Origin: Planctomycetia bacterium
GTDB lineage: Bacteria; Planctomycetota; Planctomycetia; Gemmatales; Gemmataceae
DNA: 42,932 bases
Direction of reading: 5' to 3'
Assembly (NCBI GenBank): GCA_005799265.1
Contig: SYHD01000234.1
Coordinates: forward strand, 1-42,932
In this document: positions 23,737-31,186 of the stretch, piece by piece
Layout of the letters: every line of letters starts with the position of its first letter
Numbering within the stretch: position 1 is the first letter of the stretch
Program-made: the position numbers and the translations under genes
The notes under the pieces: generated by a model
Databases searched by the model: none
What the model saw: only the letters and a program-made list of their open reading frames with translations
What the model was told of the DNA's origin: nothing

Positions 23737-23806
23737 TGGTGGCGTCTCCGTTTGTGGTATGGTCGCTTTTCGCTCCGCGAAAGGCGACGAACTCAGACAC
23801 CACCGA
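23737..23806. repeat. Cloverleaf-like palindromic element in the glgC-epimerase gap
   Basis: A hairpin GTCGCTTTTCGC-TCC-GCGAAAGGCGAC (23762-23788, one mismatch) sits inside an outer pairing of GGTGGCGTCT near 23736-23746 with AGACACCACC near 23794-23803. The inner hairpin recalls a dispersed GTCGCCTTTCGCGGAGCGAAAGGCGAC-type repeat of Gemmataceae (from memory). The rest of the 367-base divergent region (23611-23977) shows no gene. It must hold both promoters, which I could not place. Confidence 0.65.
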
Positions 23807-23977
23807 ACCGTTGCGGGACGCGCATCGCCCCGGAGTATTTGTACAGTTCGCAGATCGTGTTTTGCGCCAGGCTCTTCTTTGTCCATCCAAAACGCGGCCA
23901 CTCTTCGCCGACGCGCCAAGATGGTCACTAGAATAATGGTCACACATGGCTCGAATTCCAATTCCGGGAGAACGAAC

Positions 23978-24907
23978 GTGCCACGATGCCTGGTTACCGG
24001 CGGAGCGGGGTTCATCGGCTCGCATCTTGTGGACGCGCTCCTTGCGAACGGGGAGACGGTCCGCGTTCTCGACGACCTCAGCTACGGCAATCGCGCCAAT
24101 CTAACCCAAGCCGCGCATCGGATCGAGCTGATCCACGGCAGCGTTGCCGACGCGGACGTTGTGCGTAAAGCGGTCGCCGACTGTGAGGTCGTCTATCACC
24201 TGGCGGCGATCGCCTCGGTGACGAAGAGCGTCGAGACGCCGATCCTTTCGCACGATATTTGCGCGACCGGCACTCTGCAAGTGCTCGATGCGGCCCGCCG
24301 TTGCGGTGTGCGTCGCGTCGTTTTCGCAGGCAGCTCCAGCGCATATGGTGATCAGCCCGGCGACGTGCGTTCCGAAGACGACGCGCTGATGCCCCTCTCC
24401 CCCTACGCGGCCGCCAAGCTTGCTAGTGAGCACTACTGTTCGGCGTTCACCGCGGTCTATGGGCTCGAGACCGTGCGATTGCGTTTCTTCAACGTGTTCG
24501 GCCCGCGCCAGGATGCGCGCAGTCCCTATTCGGGCGTCATCGCGCTTTTCATCGCGGCCATGAAAGCCGGCAAGACGCCGACGATATTCGGCGACGGAAC
24601 ACAATCGCGCGACTTCATTTACGTTGCCGACGTGATCCAGGCGCTGCGGCTGGCCGCAAACGTGACGGGCGCCGTTGGCCGAGTCTACAACATCGGCAAC
24701 GGCAAGAGCGTGACGATCCTCGAGCTGGTCCAACACCTGAACGATCTGCTCGGCCTGCGGATCCAACCCATCCATCAACCACTGCGAGCTGGCGACGTAC
24801 GCGTTTCCCAGGCCAGCATCGAGCGCGCCCGCAAAGAGCTAGGGTTTCAGCCTACGGTATCCTTTCGCGACGGAGTGGCCAACACCTTGGCGGCACATCT
24901 CGGATAA
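23978..24907 (+). CDS. NAD-dependent epimerase/dehydratase (UDP-glucose 4-epimerase-like)
   Basis: A 309-residue extended short-chain dehydrogenase acting on a nucleotide sugar. The Rossmann loop is VTGGAGFIGSHLVDALLANG, the substrate/NAD residues lie in YHLAAIASV, FAGSSSAYGD supplies the catalytic Ser/Thr region, and the Tyr-x3-Lys pair is YAAAK (Y143, K147). RLRFFNVFGPRQD and DFIYVADVIQAL are typical of GalE/WbpP-like enzymes. I chose the GTG at 23978 because GGGAGA lies eight bases upstream and it puts the NAD loop at residue 6, as in relatives; in-frame ATGs at 23921 and 23936 lack this. The substrate is uncertain; a role in surface polysaccharide is plausible. It is divergent from glgC. 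Confidence 0.92.
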   Translation: MPRCLVTGGAGFIGSHLVDALLANGETVRVLDDLSYGNRANLTQAAHRIELIHGSVADADVVRKAVADCEVVYHLAAIASVTKSVETPILSHDICATGTLQVLDAARRCGVRRVVFAGSSSAYGDQPGDVRSEDDALMPLSPYAAAKLASEHYCSAFTAVYGLETVRLRFFNVFGPRQDARSPYSGVIALFIAAMKAGKTPTIFGDGTQSRDFIYVADVIQALRLAANVTGAVGRVYNIGNGKSVTILELVQHLNDLLGLRIQPIHQPLRAGDVRVSQASIERARKELGFQPTVSFRDGVANTLAAHLG

Positions 24908-25248
24908 GATTCGTCGCGAAAACGATTTCCCAATTCGTCGCGTTCTAGCTGATTGACTCATTCATCCCAAATTATGGGCGAGCGTCTCTCTGACTTTTCG
25001 CGGGGGTCTTGACGTAGACCTCAAGCGTCGGGTGGGATAGGCGACCGCCGACAAATAATATACATTTGTACAAAATTCTATTAAATCAGGAAACAAGCGT
25101 CAATAAGTAATTTTCAGCACAATCGGAAAATTGCATAATATGGATAAATTGACATAGCCGGGTTCATTCACTTCTGCTAACTATACCCCCCCTGAAAGCC
25201 CTTCGTGGTGAAGGGTGCAAGTTTGTTGCAAAATACGGAGGATCCTGG
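24908..25248. other. AT-rich intergenic leader before the duplicated thioredoxin-like gene
   Basis: No gene is visible in this stretch of 341 bases. From about 25055 to 25165 it is strikingly AT-rich (for example ataatatacatttgtacaa and gaaaattgcataatatgg) against a GC-rich background. It ends with GGAGGA (25238-25243) before the ATG at 25249. A TTGACA occurs at 25149-25154 but no -10 lies at the right distance. The pattern parallels the leader at 119-486: both precede genes for exported or probably exported proteins. Confidence 0.4.
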
Positions 25249-26193
25249 ATGCACTGCTATTTGACAATCGCCCTCCTCTCGTGCGCCCCCACTGCCTCTT
25301 GGGAGAGCGATTATGGCCAAGCTCAGCAGCACGCGATCAACCAAAGGAAGCCACTCGCTGTCGTGATCGGCTCGGGAACCAATGGTTGGACGAGATTCCT
25401 GCGCACGGATAGCCACGCCGTTCAGGTTGACAGGCTATTGGCCGACCATTACGTTTGCGTCTATCTGGACATCGAAACGGCTGCGGGAAAGACGATGGCG
25501 CAGGCGTTTAAGATCAATGCTCGCGCTGGTCTGGTTATCAGCGATCGCAGCGGCGACTCACAAGCATTTTGGCATCAAGGGGATATGACCAGCGACGAAA
25601 TGGCCCGCTCTCTCGCCAGGTATTCAGACATCAACGTCGTCGTCAAGCACACAGAATACCTGGATGTAAAGGCGGACGTCAAACCCACCGAGAAAATCGC
25701 CCCCGTCGTCCTATCCAGCTACTATCCGGCACCCGCCACCTATGCCCAGGCTCGGCTAAAGGCGATCAGCCAAAAACGGCCGCTGGCCATCGTATTTGGC
25801 ACCGGCGCCAACGGTTGGACGAAGATCCTGCGAACGAATAGCCCGGATCCGCAAATCGAGAAGCTTTTGGCCGAGCAATACGTTTGCGTCTATATCGACG
25901 CCGACACAGCCGATGGCAAGAAGACGTCCCAGGCTTTCGGCATCAGCGGCAACGTCGGTTTGGTCCTCAGCGATCGAAGCGGCCAGGCGCAAGCGTTTTG
26001 GCATGATGGTGATATGACCGACGGCAACATGATCCACTACCTCACCAAGTACGCGGATGCCCAGGTGGTGGTGGCACAAACGGAGACTGCTTACACCAAC
26101 AGTTCGAATTACTTTGGCAGGTACCAAGTTGGCTTCCCGAGTGCAAGCTATTCAGTCGGGGCGTCCAGGACGACCTCGTCGGCCAATTGCTGA
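25249..26193 (+). CDS. Protein with two tandem thioredoxin-like domains lacking CxxC
   Basis: A 314-residue protein made of an internal duplication: copy 1 about residues 24-132, copy 2 about 168-278. Matching blocks are RKPLAVVIGSGTNGWTRFLR versus KRPLAIVFGTGANGWTKILR, then LLADHYVCVYLDIETAAGK versus LLAEQYVCVYIDADTADGK, and SDRSGDSQAFWHQGDMT versus SDRSGQAQAFWHDGDMT. The order of strands and helices is thioredoxin-like, but the active-site CxxC is replaced by GT(N/G)ANGWT-type residues, so no disulfide chemistry is expected. The first 16 residues (MHCYLTIALLSCAPTA) may be a short, imperfect signal peptide. The start has GGAGGA five bases upstream. A terminator follows 57 bases downstream, so it is a single-gene unit. 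Confidence 0.75.
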   Translation: MHCYLTIALLSCAPTASWESDYGQAQQHAINQRKPLAVVIGSGTNGWTRFLRTDSHAVQVDRLLADHYVCVYLDIETAAGKTMAQAFKINARAGLVISDRSGDSQAFWHQGDMTSDEMARSLARYSDINVVVKHTEYLDVKADVKPTEKIAPVVLSSYYPAPATYAQARLKAISQKRPLAIVFGTGANGWTKILRTNSPDPQIEKLLAEQYVCVYIDADTADGKKTSQAFGISGNVGLVLSDRSGQAQAFWHDGDMTDGNMIHYLTKYADAQVVVAQTETAYTNSSNYFGRYQVGFPSASYSVGASRTTSSANC

Positions 26194-26250
26194 CGATGAC
26201 ATTTCCGCCTCGGTCGAGGCAATACCCCATCGTCAATCCTGAAAAAGAAC

Positions 26251-26282
26251 AAGCGTGCTCCGACTGGGAGCACGCTTTTTTA
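26251..26282 (+). terminator. Intrinsic terminator
   Basis: A GC-rich stem GCGTGCTCC (26253-26261) pairs perfectly with GGAGCACGC (26267-26275) across a five-base loop. Two extra A-T pairs lie at the base, and a run of six T with TATT follows. It is preceded by an A-rich stretch. This is the clearest intrinsic terminator in the window and ends the duplicated thioredoxin-like gene. Confidence 0.9.
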
Positions 26283-26333
26283 TTGCCGTTTGCGTAGGCG
26301 CTGCAAGAACTTAGGAGAAAATCTGAAGAACGG

Positions 26334-27191
26334 CTACTGTTTCTCGCCCTGCGTCAAGAAGCGCTTGATGCGGTAGCCGGGGTGGTCGCGCAGCCATGCC
26401 AGAACGGACTGACGAATCTCATCGATGTCTTTGACCTTCGCAGGAGACTTCCAGCCGTCCTGAGGCCCAATACCGATTTGCGCGAAGATCTGGTAAGCAT
26501 TGGCCGGATCGCCGAATCGGCCGGGCTGCCATTTCGACGCTAACAGCGCGTCGAGAATCAGCTTGCTTTCGTCGGCGTCTATCGGTTCCTGCTTGTTATT
26601 GAAGGGAGGCTTCTGGGTGCGGTGTTTGCCGATCTGAATGGAAGCGGCCAGCAGTCGTTCTTCGGAATCTTTGGATTTCAGCGCCGTTAGCGGATCGGCC
26701 AGGATGACCACGACCTTTTTGGCCAACTTGACCTCGTCCGCGAAATTCTTGTCTTGGGCGGCGACGAAGTAGCCGAAACCCGGCGCCTGATAGAACTTAC
26801 CCTCGGCATGCTTGGTAATCATGAAGAGGCCATCCTGCCCCGCTTGAAGCTGCGGCGAGCGGTTGCCTCCGCCAGTGATTGGCACGCCCGGCTTGGGCGG
26901 GACCGGCGGCACAAAGCCGACGCGGATCGTTTTCTCATCCTTCAGGCCGCGGATCGTCTGACTGATCGTCACGACCGCGATACGATATTTCACGGTCTGC
27001 TTGGCGCCGGGGAACTGTTTCGCATCGACATCTTGCGGTTCGATCGCGGTGACGCGGCCGACGAAGACCGCATCGGAATTGACGATGCGGACCGGCCCAG
27101 GCGGCGGCGCGGCGATTAGGGCCCAGGCGGCGTTACACACGATCGCCGCACCGACGATGGCCAGACTCAACGCCAATAGTTTCTTTCGCAT
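26334..27191 (-). CDS. Exported protein of unknown function
   Basis: A 285-residue protein with a good signal peptide (MRKKLLALSLAIVGAAIVCN, then AAWA). The first half of the mature part has a small beta domain: SDAVFVGRVTAIEPQDVDA, KYRIAVVTISQTIRGLKDEK and TIRVGFVPP, then QAGQDGLFMITKH. The block VFVGRVTAIE...TIRVGF resembles an OB-like or NTR-like barrel seen in many planctomycete secreted proteins; that is a weak structural guess. The second half is helical and charged (EERLLAASIQIGKHRTQ, SVLAWLRDHPGYRIKRFL). The start at 27191 has GGAGA upstream. It runs opposite to ilvD and is not obviously linked to neighbours. Confidence 0.75.
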   Translation of the reverse strand: MRKKLLALSLAIVGAAIVCNAAWALIAAPPPGPVRIVNSDAVFVGRVTAIEPQDVDAKQFPGAKQTVKYRIAVVTISQTIRGLKDEKTIRVGFVPPVPPKPGVPITGGGNRSPQLQAGQDGLFMITKHAEGKFYQAPGFGYFVAAQDKNFADEVKLAKKVVVILADPLTALKSKDSEERLLAASIQIGKHRTQKPPFNNKQEPIDADESKLILDALLASKWQPGRFGDPANAYQIFAQIGIGPQDGWKSPAKVKDIDEIRQSVLAWLRDHPGYRIKRFLTQGEKQ

Positions 27192-27388
27192 GATCGAGGT
27201 CTCCAGATTCGGGAAGAGCTGCTGAAATTAGACTACCCGTGTCAGCACAACTTGGAAAGAGGCGGTGGCCAGTTCCCGTCAGCGCTTCCCAAATCATGCG
27301 GCGGCTGCTGGACTGCGCGCGGACGCCGACATAACCTGAGCGTGACGGGTTACCTACTTGACGCGCCCGACAAGTGTCGAATCGCTCC

Positions 27389-27448
27389 GTTAGCCGGACG
27401 CGCAAGCGACGGATTTTTTCATGTCCGTTGCGTGCGCGTCCGGCTAAC
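27389..27448. repeat. Palindromic element upstream of ilvD
   Basis: Arms of 25 bases (27389-27413 and 27424-27448) pair with two mismatches; each begins or ends with GTTAGCCGGACGCGCA. The ten-base loop region contains TTTTTTC. It lies 41 bases before the ilvD start within a 298-base gap that holds no gene, and could fold in the ilvD leader or end upstream transcription. The arm differs from the GCTTGCGGCTTAGC family but shares the TTAGCC core. Confidence 0.75.
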
Positions 27449-27489
27449 ACGTTGCAATGGCCGCCAGCATCATACATGGGAGATTTTTC

Positions 27490-29166
27490 ATGTCCGAAAA
27501 ACGCAAGAGCCTGACCACCACCGAAGGCATGGGCCGGGCGCCCAATCGCGCCATGCTGCGCGCCGTCGGCTTTCACGATGACGACTTCACGAAACCCATG
27601 ATCGGCGTCGCCAACCTGCACTCCGACATTACGCCGTGCAATGCCCATCTCAATCGGCTGGCGCAGAAGGCGATCGAGGGCATCCGCGCGGCCGGCGGCG
27701 TCGGGCAGACCTTCGGCGCGCCGACCGCCTCGGACGGCATCATGATGGGCCATCAGGGCATGCGCTATTCCCTCGTCTCACGCGAGGTCATCGCCGACTC
27801 GATCGAAGTTGTCGCCGGCGGCATGAATCACGACGGCGTCCTCGCCATCGGCGGTTGCGACAAAAACATGCCCGGCTGCCTCATGGCCATCGCCCGGCTC
27901 AACGTACCGAGCATCTTCGTCTACGGCGGCTCCATCCTGCCCGGCGTCGGCGAGACGGGCAACGACATCGATATCGTGTCGATCTTCGAGGCGGTCGGCC
28001 AATATCAGGCCCACAAGCTCAGTGCCGAGGGAGTGCACAAGGTCGAATGCGAGGCGTGCCCCGGGGCCGGCTCGTGCGGCGGCATGTATACCGCCAACAC
28101 CATGAGTTCCGCGATCGAGGCGATGGGCATGTCGCTCCCTTACGACGCCAGCTATCCCGCCGTCTCCGCCGCCAAGGATAGAGAGACATTCTTGTCGGGG
28201 AAATATCTGGTCCAGCTCATTGAGATGGGGATCAGGCCGCGCGACATCATCACGCGCCGCGCGCTCGAAAACGCCTACACCGTCGTGCTGGCGCTCGGCG
28301 GCTCGACCAACGCGGTCTTGCACTTGATGGCGATTGCCCGCGAGGCCGAGGTGGCCTGGACGCTCGCGGACTTCGATCGGCTCGGCGACAAGGTTCCCGA
28401 TCTCGCCGATCTCAAGCCTGCGGGCAAGCACGTGATGTTCGACTTGCACAAGGTCGGCGGCACCCCCGCGGTCATGCGCGCCCTTCTCGACGCCGGCTAT
28501 CTGCACGGCGATTGCCTGACTGTCACCGGCAAGACGCTCGCGGAAAATCTGCGCGACGTGCCGAGCATCTATGCGCGCGAACAGAAAGTCATCAAGCCTG
28601 TGGCCGCGCCGATGCATCCGACCGGGCACATCATCATTCTCAAGGGGAACCTCGCGCCGGAAGGCGCGGTGGCGAAGGTCGCGGGCCTGAAATTGCGGAA
28701 GATCAGCGGCCCGGCCAAGGTGTTCGACGGCGAGGAAGCGTGCTTCGCGGCCTTGCAAGCGCGCGACATCAAGGCCGGCGACATCGTCGTCGTCCGCGGC
28801 GAGGGCCCTGTCGGCGGACCCGGCATGCGCGAAATGCTGTCCGTCACCGCGGCCCTGTCCGGGCAAGGACTCGGCGAACACGTCGGACTCATCACTGATG
28901 GGCGATTCTCCGGCGGCTCGCGCGGCCTCGTCGTAGGTCACGTCGCCCCCGAAGCATGGGTCGGCGGCCCGATCGCGCTGTTGAAGAACGGCGACGTGGT
29001 AACGATAGACGCTGACAAGAAAGAAGTCTCGGTCGCACTCAGTTCCGATGAATGGACGAAACGCAGGGCCGCCTGGACGCAACCGCCGCCGCGCGAAAAG
29101 CGCGGCGTACTGGCGAAGTATGCGCGGACGGTGACCTCGGCGTCCGAAGGGGCGACGACGTCGTGA
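27490..29166 (+). CDS. ilvD: Dihydroxy-acid dehydratase
   Basis: A 558-residue Fe-S dehydratase of valine, leucine and isoleucine synthesis, converting 2,3-dihydroxy acids to 2-keto acids. Cluster cysteines are in [21 protein letters not shown] and [17 protein letters not shown]. The C-terminal domain has [22 protein letters not shown], which carries the family's catalytic Ser region. The spacing fits the 2Fe-2S (plant-like) type, as in many planctomycetes and cyanobacteria. I chose the ATG at 27490 ([13 protein letters not shown]) with GGGAGA upstream instead of the one at 27457. A palindromic element lies in its leader. No other ilv genes are in the window. Confidence 0.96.
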   Translation: MSEKRKSLTTTEGMGRAPNRAMLRAVGFHDDDFTKPMIGVANLHSDITPCNAHLNRLAQKAIEGIRAAGGVGQTFGAPTASDGIMMGHQGMRYSLVSREVIADSIEVVAGGMNHDGVLAIGGCDKNMPGCLMAIARLNVPSIFVYGGSILPGVGETGNDIDIVSIFEAVGQYQAHKLSAEGVHKVECEACPGAGSCGGMYTANTMSSAIEAMGMSLPYDASYPAVSAAKDRETFLSGKYLVQLIEMGIRPRDIITRRALENAYTVVLALGGSTNAVLHLMAIAREAEVAWTLADFDRLGDKVPDLADLKPAGKHVMFDLHKVGGTPAVMRALLDAGYLHGDCLTVTGKTLAENLRDVPSIYAREQKVIKPVAAPMHPTGHIIILKGNLAPEGAVAKVAGLKLRKISGPAKVFDGEEACFAALQARDIKAGDIVVVRGEGPVGGPGMREMLSVTAALSGQGLGEHVGLITDGRFSGGSRGLVVGHVAPEAWVGGPIALLKNGDVVTIDADKKEVSVALSSDEWTKRRAAWTQPPPREKRGVLAKYARTVTSASEGATTS

Positions 29167-29180
29167 ACGGTCGGCTAGAA

Positions 29181-30833
29181 TCACTGGAGGAAATTGCGCG
29201 CCAGCCAAATAATTCCGTAGACGAGGAGGATGACGGCGCCGACAAGCGGCACCACCACGAGCGCGACGCCCGCCCAATAGCGAAGGCTGGCGCGGCGAGC
29301 GTCGTCTTCTTTCTTGACGACATCCTGCAGCTCGCGTTGGCGCTCTTCTTCTTCCAGCTTCTTGTACTGCTGGCGATACCTGGCGCCTTGCTTGTCGGCG
29401 GCCTTCTTGGTCATCTTGCTCAATGCCGTTCCCTGGAATTCCTTGAACGTCGCCGCCGAGCGGAAGCCTTCGGTCGGGCTATGGCTGACGCGGACGTTGG
29501 GCGAGATGGCGTCGCTCTCGAGCAACCTCTGCAACTCTGAAGTGGTGCACTTGCGGAGGATCGGCGTGCCGTCGGGCCCTTTTTTTTGTACGTACCAGAT
29601 GTTCGCATCCACGTTCGAGGGGGCTGTTTCGCCGGGCGGACTGTAGCCGGCCTGCTCGCTGCGATCGACCGCCTTCGTATGCTCCACCTTCGCTGTCTCG
29701 GCTTTCGCATGCGCCGCTCCCGATTCGGCCGTCGCGATGAAGGAGAGCGTAGTGCTGGCCAGATTCAGGCTTTCGAGGTCTTTGATCAAGTCTTCACAAC
29801 GCTGGTAACGCTTCTCCGGAGTCTTGGCGGTCATCTTGGCAAGAATGAGATCGAGCCGTTCCGGGACGTTGTCATTCACTTGGCGCGCGGGCGGAAACGT
29901 GCCCCGTTCCTTGGCGCGGATGACATCGGCGAGGGCCTCGTCATGGAACGGGGGCCGACCCGTCAAGAAGGCGTATAAGGTGCAACCCAGCGCGTAGATG
30001 TCGGAACGGCCGTCGATCGATTTGGCGTTGCGCGCCTGTTCGAGCGGCATGTACCAGGGGGTACCGACGGCGTGACCGGTCTGCGTCAGCGACATGTCGT
30101 CGTCATGCGTCTTGACCATGCCTAGATCGGCGACTTTCACCATGCCGGTCTTCGTCAGCATGATGTTGTCGGGCTTGATGTCGCGATGTACTATCTCTAG
30201 CCCATGGGCGTAGGCCAGCGCCTTGGCGCAGTCAATGACGATGCGCACTGAATCTTCGACTGGCAATCGACCCAGCTGCTCCAGACATTTCTGGGCGCTC
30301 TGGCCCGAAACGTACTCCATCGCGACGAAGTGCCAGCCTTCAAACTCGTCGACAGCGTAGGCCGAGATGATGTTCGGATGATCCAGCTTCATGCCCATGA
30401 CCCGGCCTTCGCGGTAGAATCGCTTGACCAGCTTGGGATTGTTGGCAATGTGCGGGAAGAGGACCTTGAGCGCAACGACACGGTTGGAGGTGAGTTGCCT
30501 GGCCTTGTAGACCACCCCCATGGCGCCTTCGCCCACCTTTTTGAGTAACTTGTAATCGCCCAGCGTGACCACGTCCTTGCCGAGGACAGGCGAAGGAGAT
30601 ACGGGCGTAAGGTTGGCGGGCGCGGAGAGTTCCCCATCGTCGGACTTTTCGTCCTGCCCCATGACGCGCGTCGAACCGAGTTCATTCCAGAGTGGGTCGT
30701 GTTCATCGGGCGTGGACGGATCGTCCAAGAGGCGCGTCTCCAGATCGGGGGGAGGCGCCTTGCCCTTGGCTCGTTCACCGTCGCCGACCTTCTTGGGGGA
30801 AGGCGGTCGATTTTCCATGCGTTCCTCTGGCAT
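29181..30833 (-). CDS. Ser/Thr protein kinase with GYF_2-like domain and C-terminal membrane helix
   Basis: A 550-residue PknB-like kinase. The kinase domain is at about 94-360: glycine loop GEGAMGVVYK, Lys123 in VVALKVL, catalytic HRDIKPDN (217-224), and DLG (236-238) in place of DFG, a common planctomycete variant. The activation segment reads GTPWYMPLEQA, with PLE where (A/S)PE is usual. A Ser/Ala-rich linker follows, then a GYF_2/DUF4339-like domain (about 410-467, IWYVQKKGPDG and FKEFQG), a charged coiled coil (about 485-513) and a membrane helix (521-545). The kinase should therefore face the cytoplasm, anchored by its tail. An alternative start at 30818 has AGAGGA upstream and is equally possible. 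Confidence 0.93.
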   Translation of the reverse strand: MPEERMENRPPSPKKVGDGERAKGKAPPPDLETRLLDDPSTPDEHDPLWNELGSTRVMGQDEKSDDGELSAPANLTPVSPSPVLGKDVVTLGDYKLLKKVGEGAMGVVYKARQLTSNRVVALKVLFPHIANNPKLVKRFYREGRVMGMKLDHPNIISAYAVDEFEGWHFVAMEYVSGQSAQKCLEQLGRLPVEDSVRIVIDCAKALAYAHGLEIVHRDIKPDNIMLTKTGMVKVADLGMVKTHDDDMSLTQTGHAVGTPWYMPLEQARNAKSIDGRSDIYALGCTLYAFLTGRPPFHDEALADVIRAKERGTFPPARQVNDNVPERLDLILAKMTAKTPEKRYQRCEDLIKDLESLNLASTTLSFIATAESGAAHAKAETAKVEHTKAVDRSEQAGYSPPGETAPSNVDANIWYVQKKGPDGTPILRKCTTSELQRLLESDAISPNVRVSHSPTEGFRSAATFKEFQGTALSKMTKKAADKQGARYRQQYKKLEEEERQRELQDVVKKEDDARRASLRYWAGVALVVVPLVGAVILLVYGIIWLARNFLQ

Positions 30834-30924
30834 GTGCCCTCGACTTGGCGCCTGGGCCGGAATCAGGTCGTCTTTCCGCTTGGCCAGTAATTCCCAGCTG
30901 CATGGGATTCGTCCTGGGGGACTG

Positions 30925-31038
30925 GAATTCTGGTAGTGTCTCAGTTTCGACCGTAGACCTCACGCTCCGCGTGAGGAATCCTCACGCGGAGCGTGAGGTC
31001 TACGATGGTCGTGCGAAACTGAGACACTACCGGAATTC
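30925..31038. repeat. 114-bp nested palindrome
   Basis: Outer arms 30925-30949 and 31014-31038 (25 bases, one mismatch) carry GAATTC and GGTAGTGTCTCAGTTTCG. Inside lies a second, perfect 24-base inverted repeat (30953-30976 and 30980-31003, starting GTAGACCTCACGCTCCGCGT) around a three-base loop. Each inner arm is itself nearly palindromic (CCTCACGC-TCC-GCGTGAGG). The element lies in the 353-base gap upstream of the kinase gene, and the rest of the gap shows no gene. It looks like one palindromic element inserted into another. It has no coding capacity and would need a transposase in trans if it moves. Confidence 0.9.
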
Positions 31039-31186
31039 TCGCAGTTTGGGAGAATGTGCACAACACCAGTATAGCATAGCAGATGGAGGGTGACGTATCT
31101 ATCAATCCTATCGTCTTGTCATCTCTCGTCATCACAAGACGCTGCGCCAACGGTACTCCATTCGGCGGTCCCGTTCTGGCCATTTC

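Noticed and set aside
25149..25184. TTGACA with TAACTA as a sigma70 promoter
   Set aside because: The spacing is 23 bases, too long for a sigma70 promoter, and no better -10 lies at 16-18 bases.
27778..29277. Long open frame on the minus strand opposite ilvD
   Set aside because: ilvD is unmistakable on the plus strand, and the antisense product has no family features.
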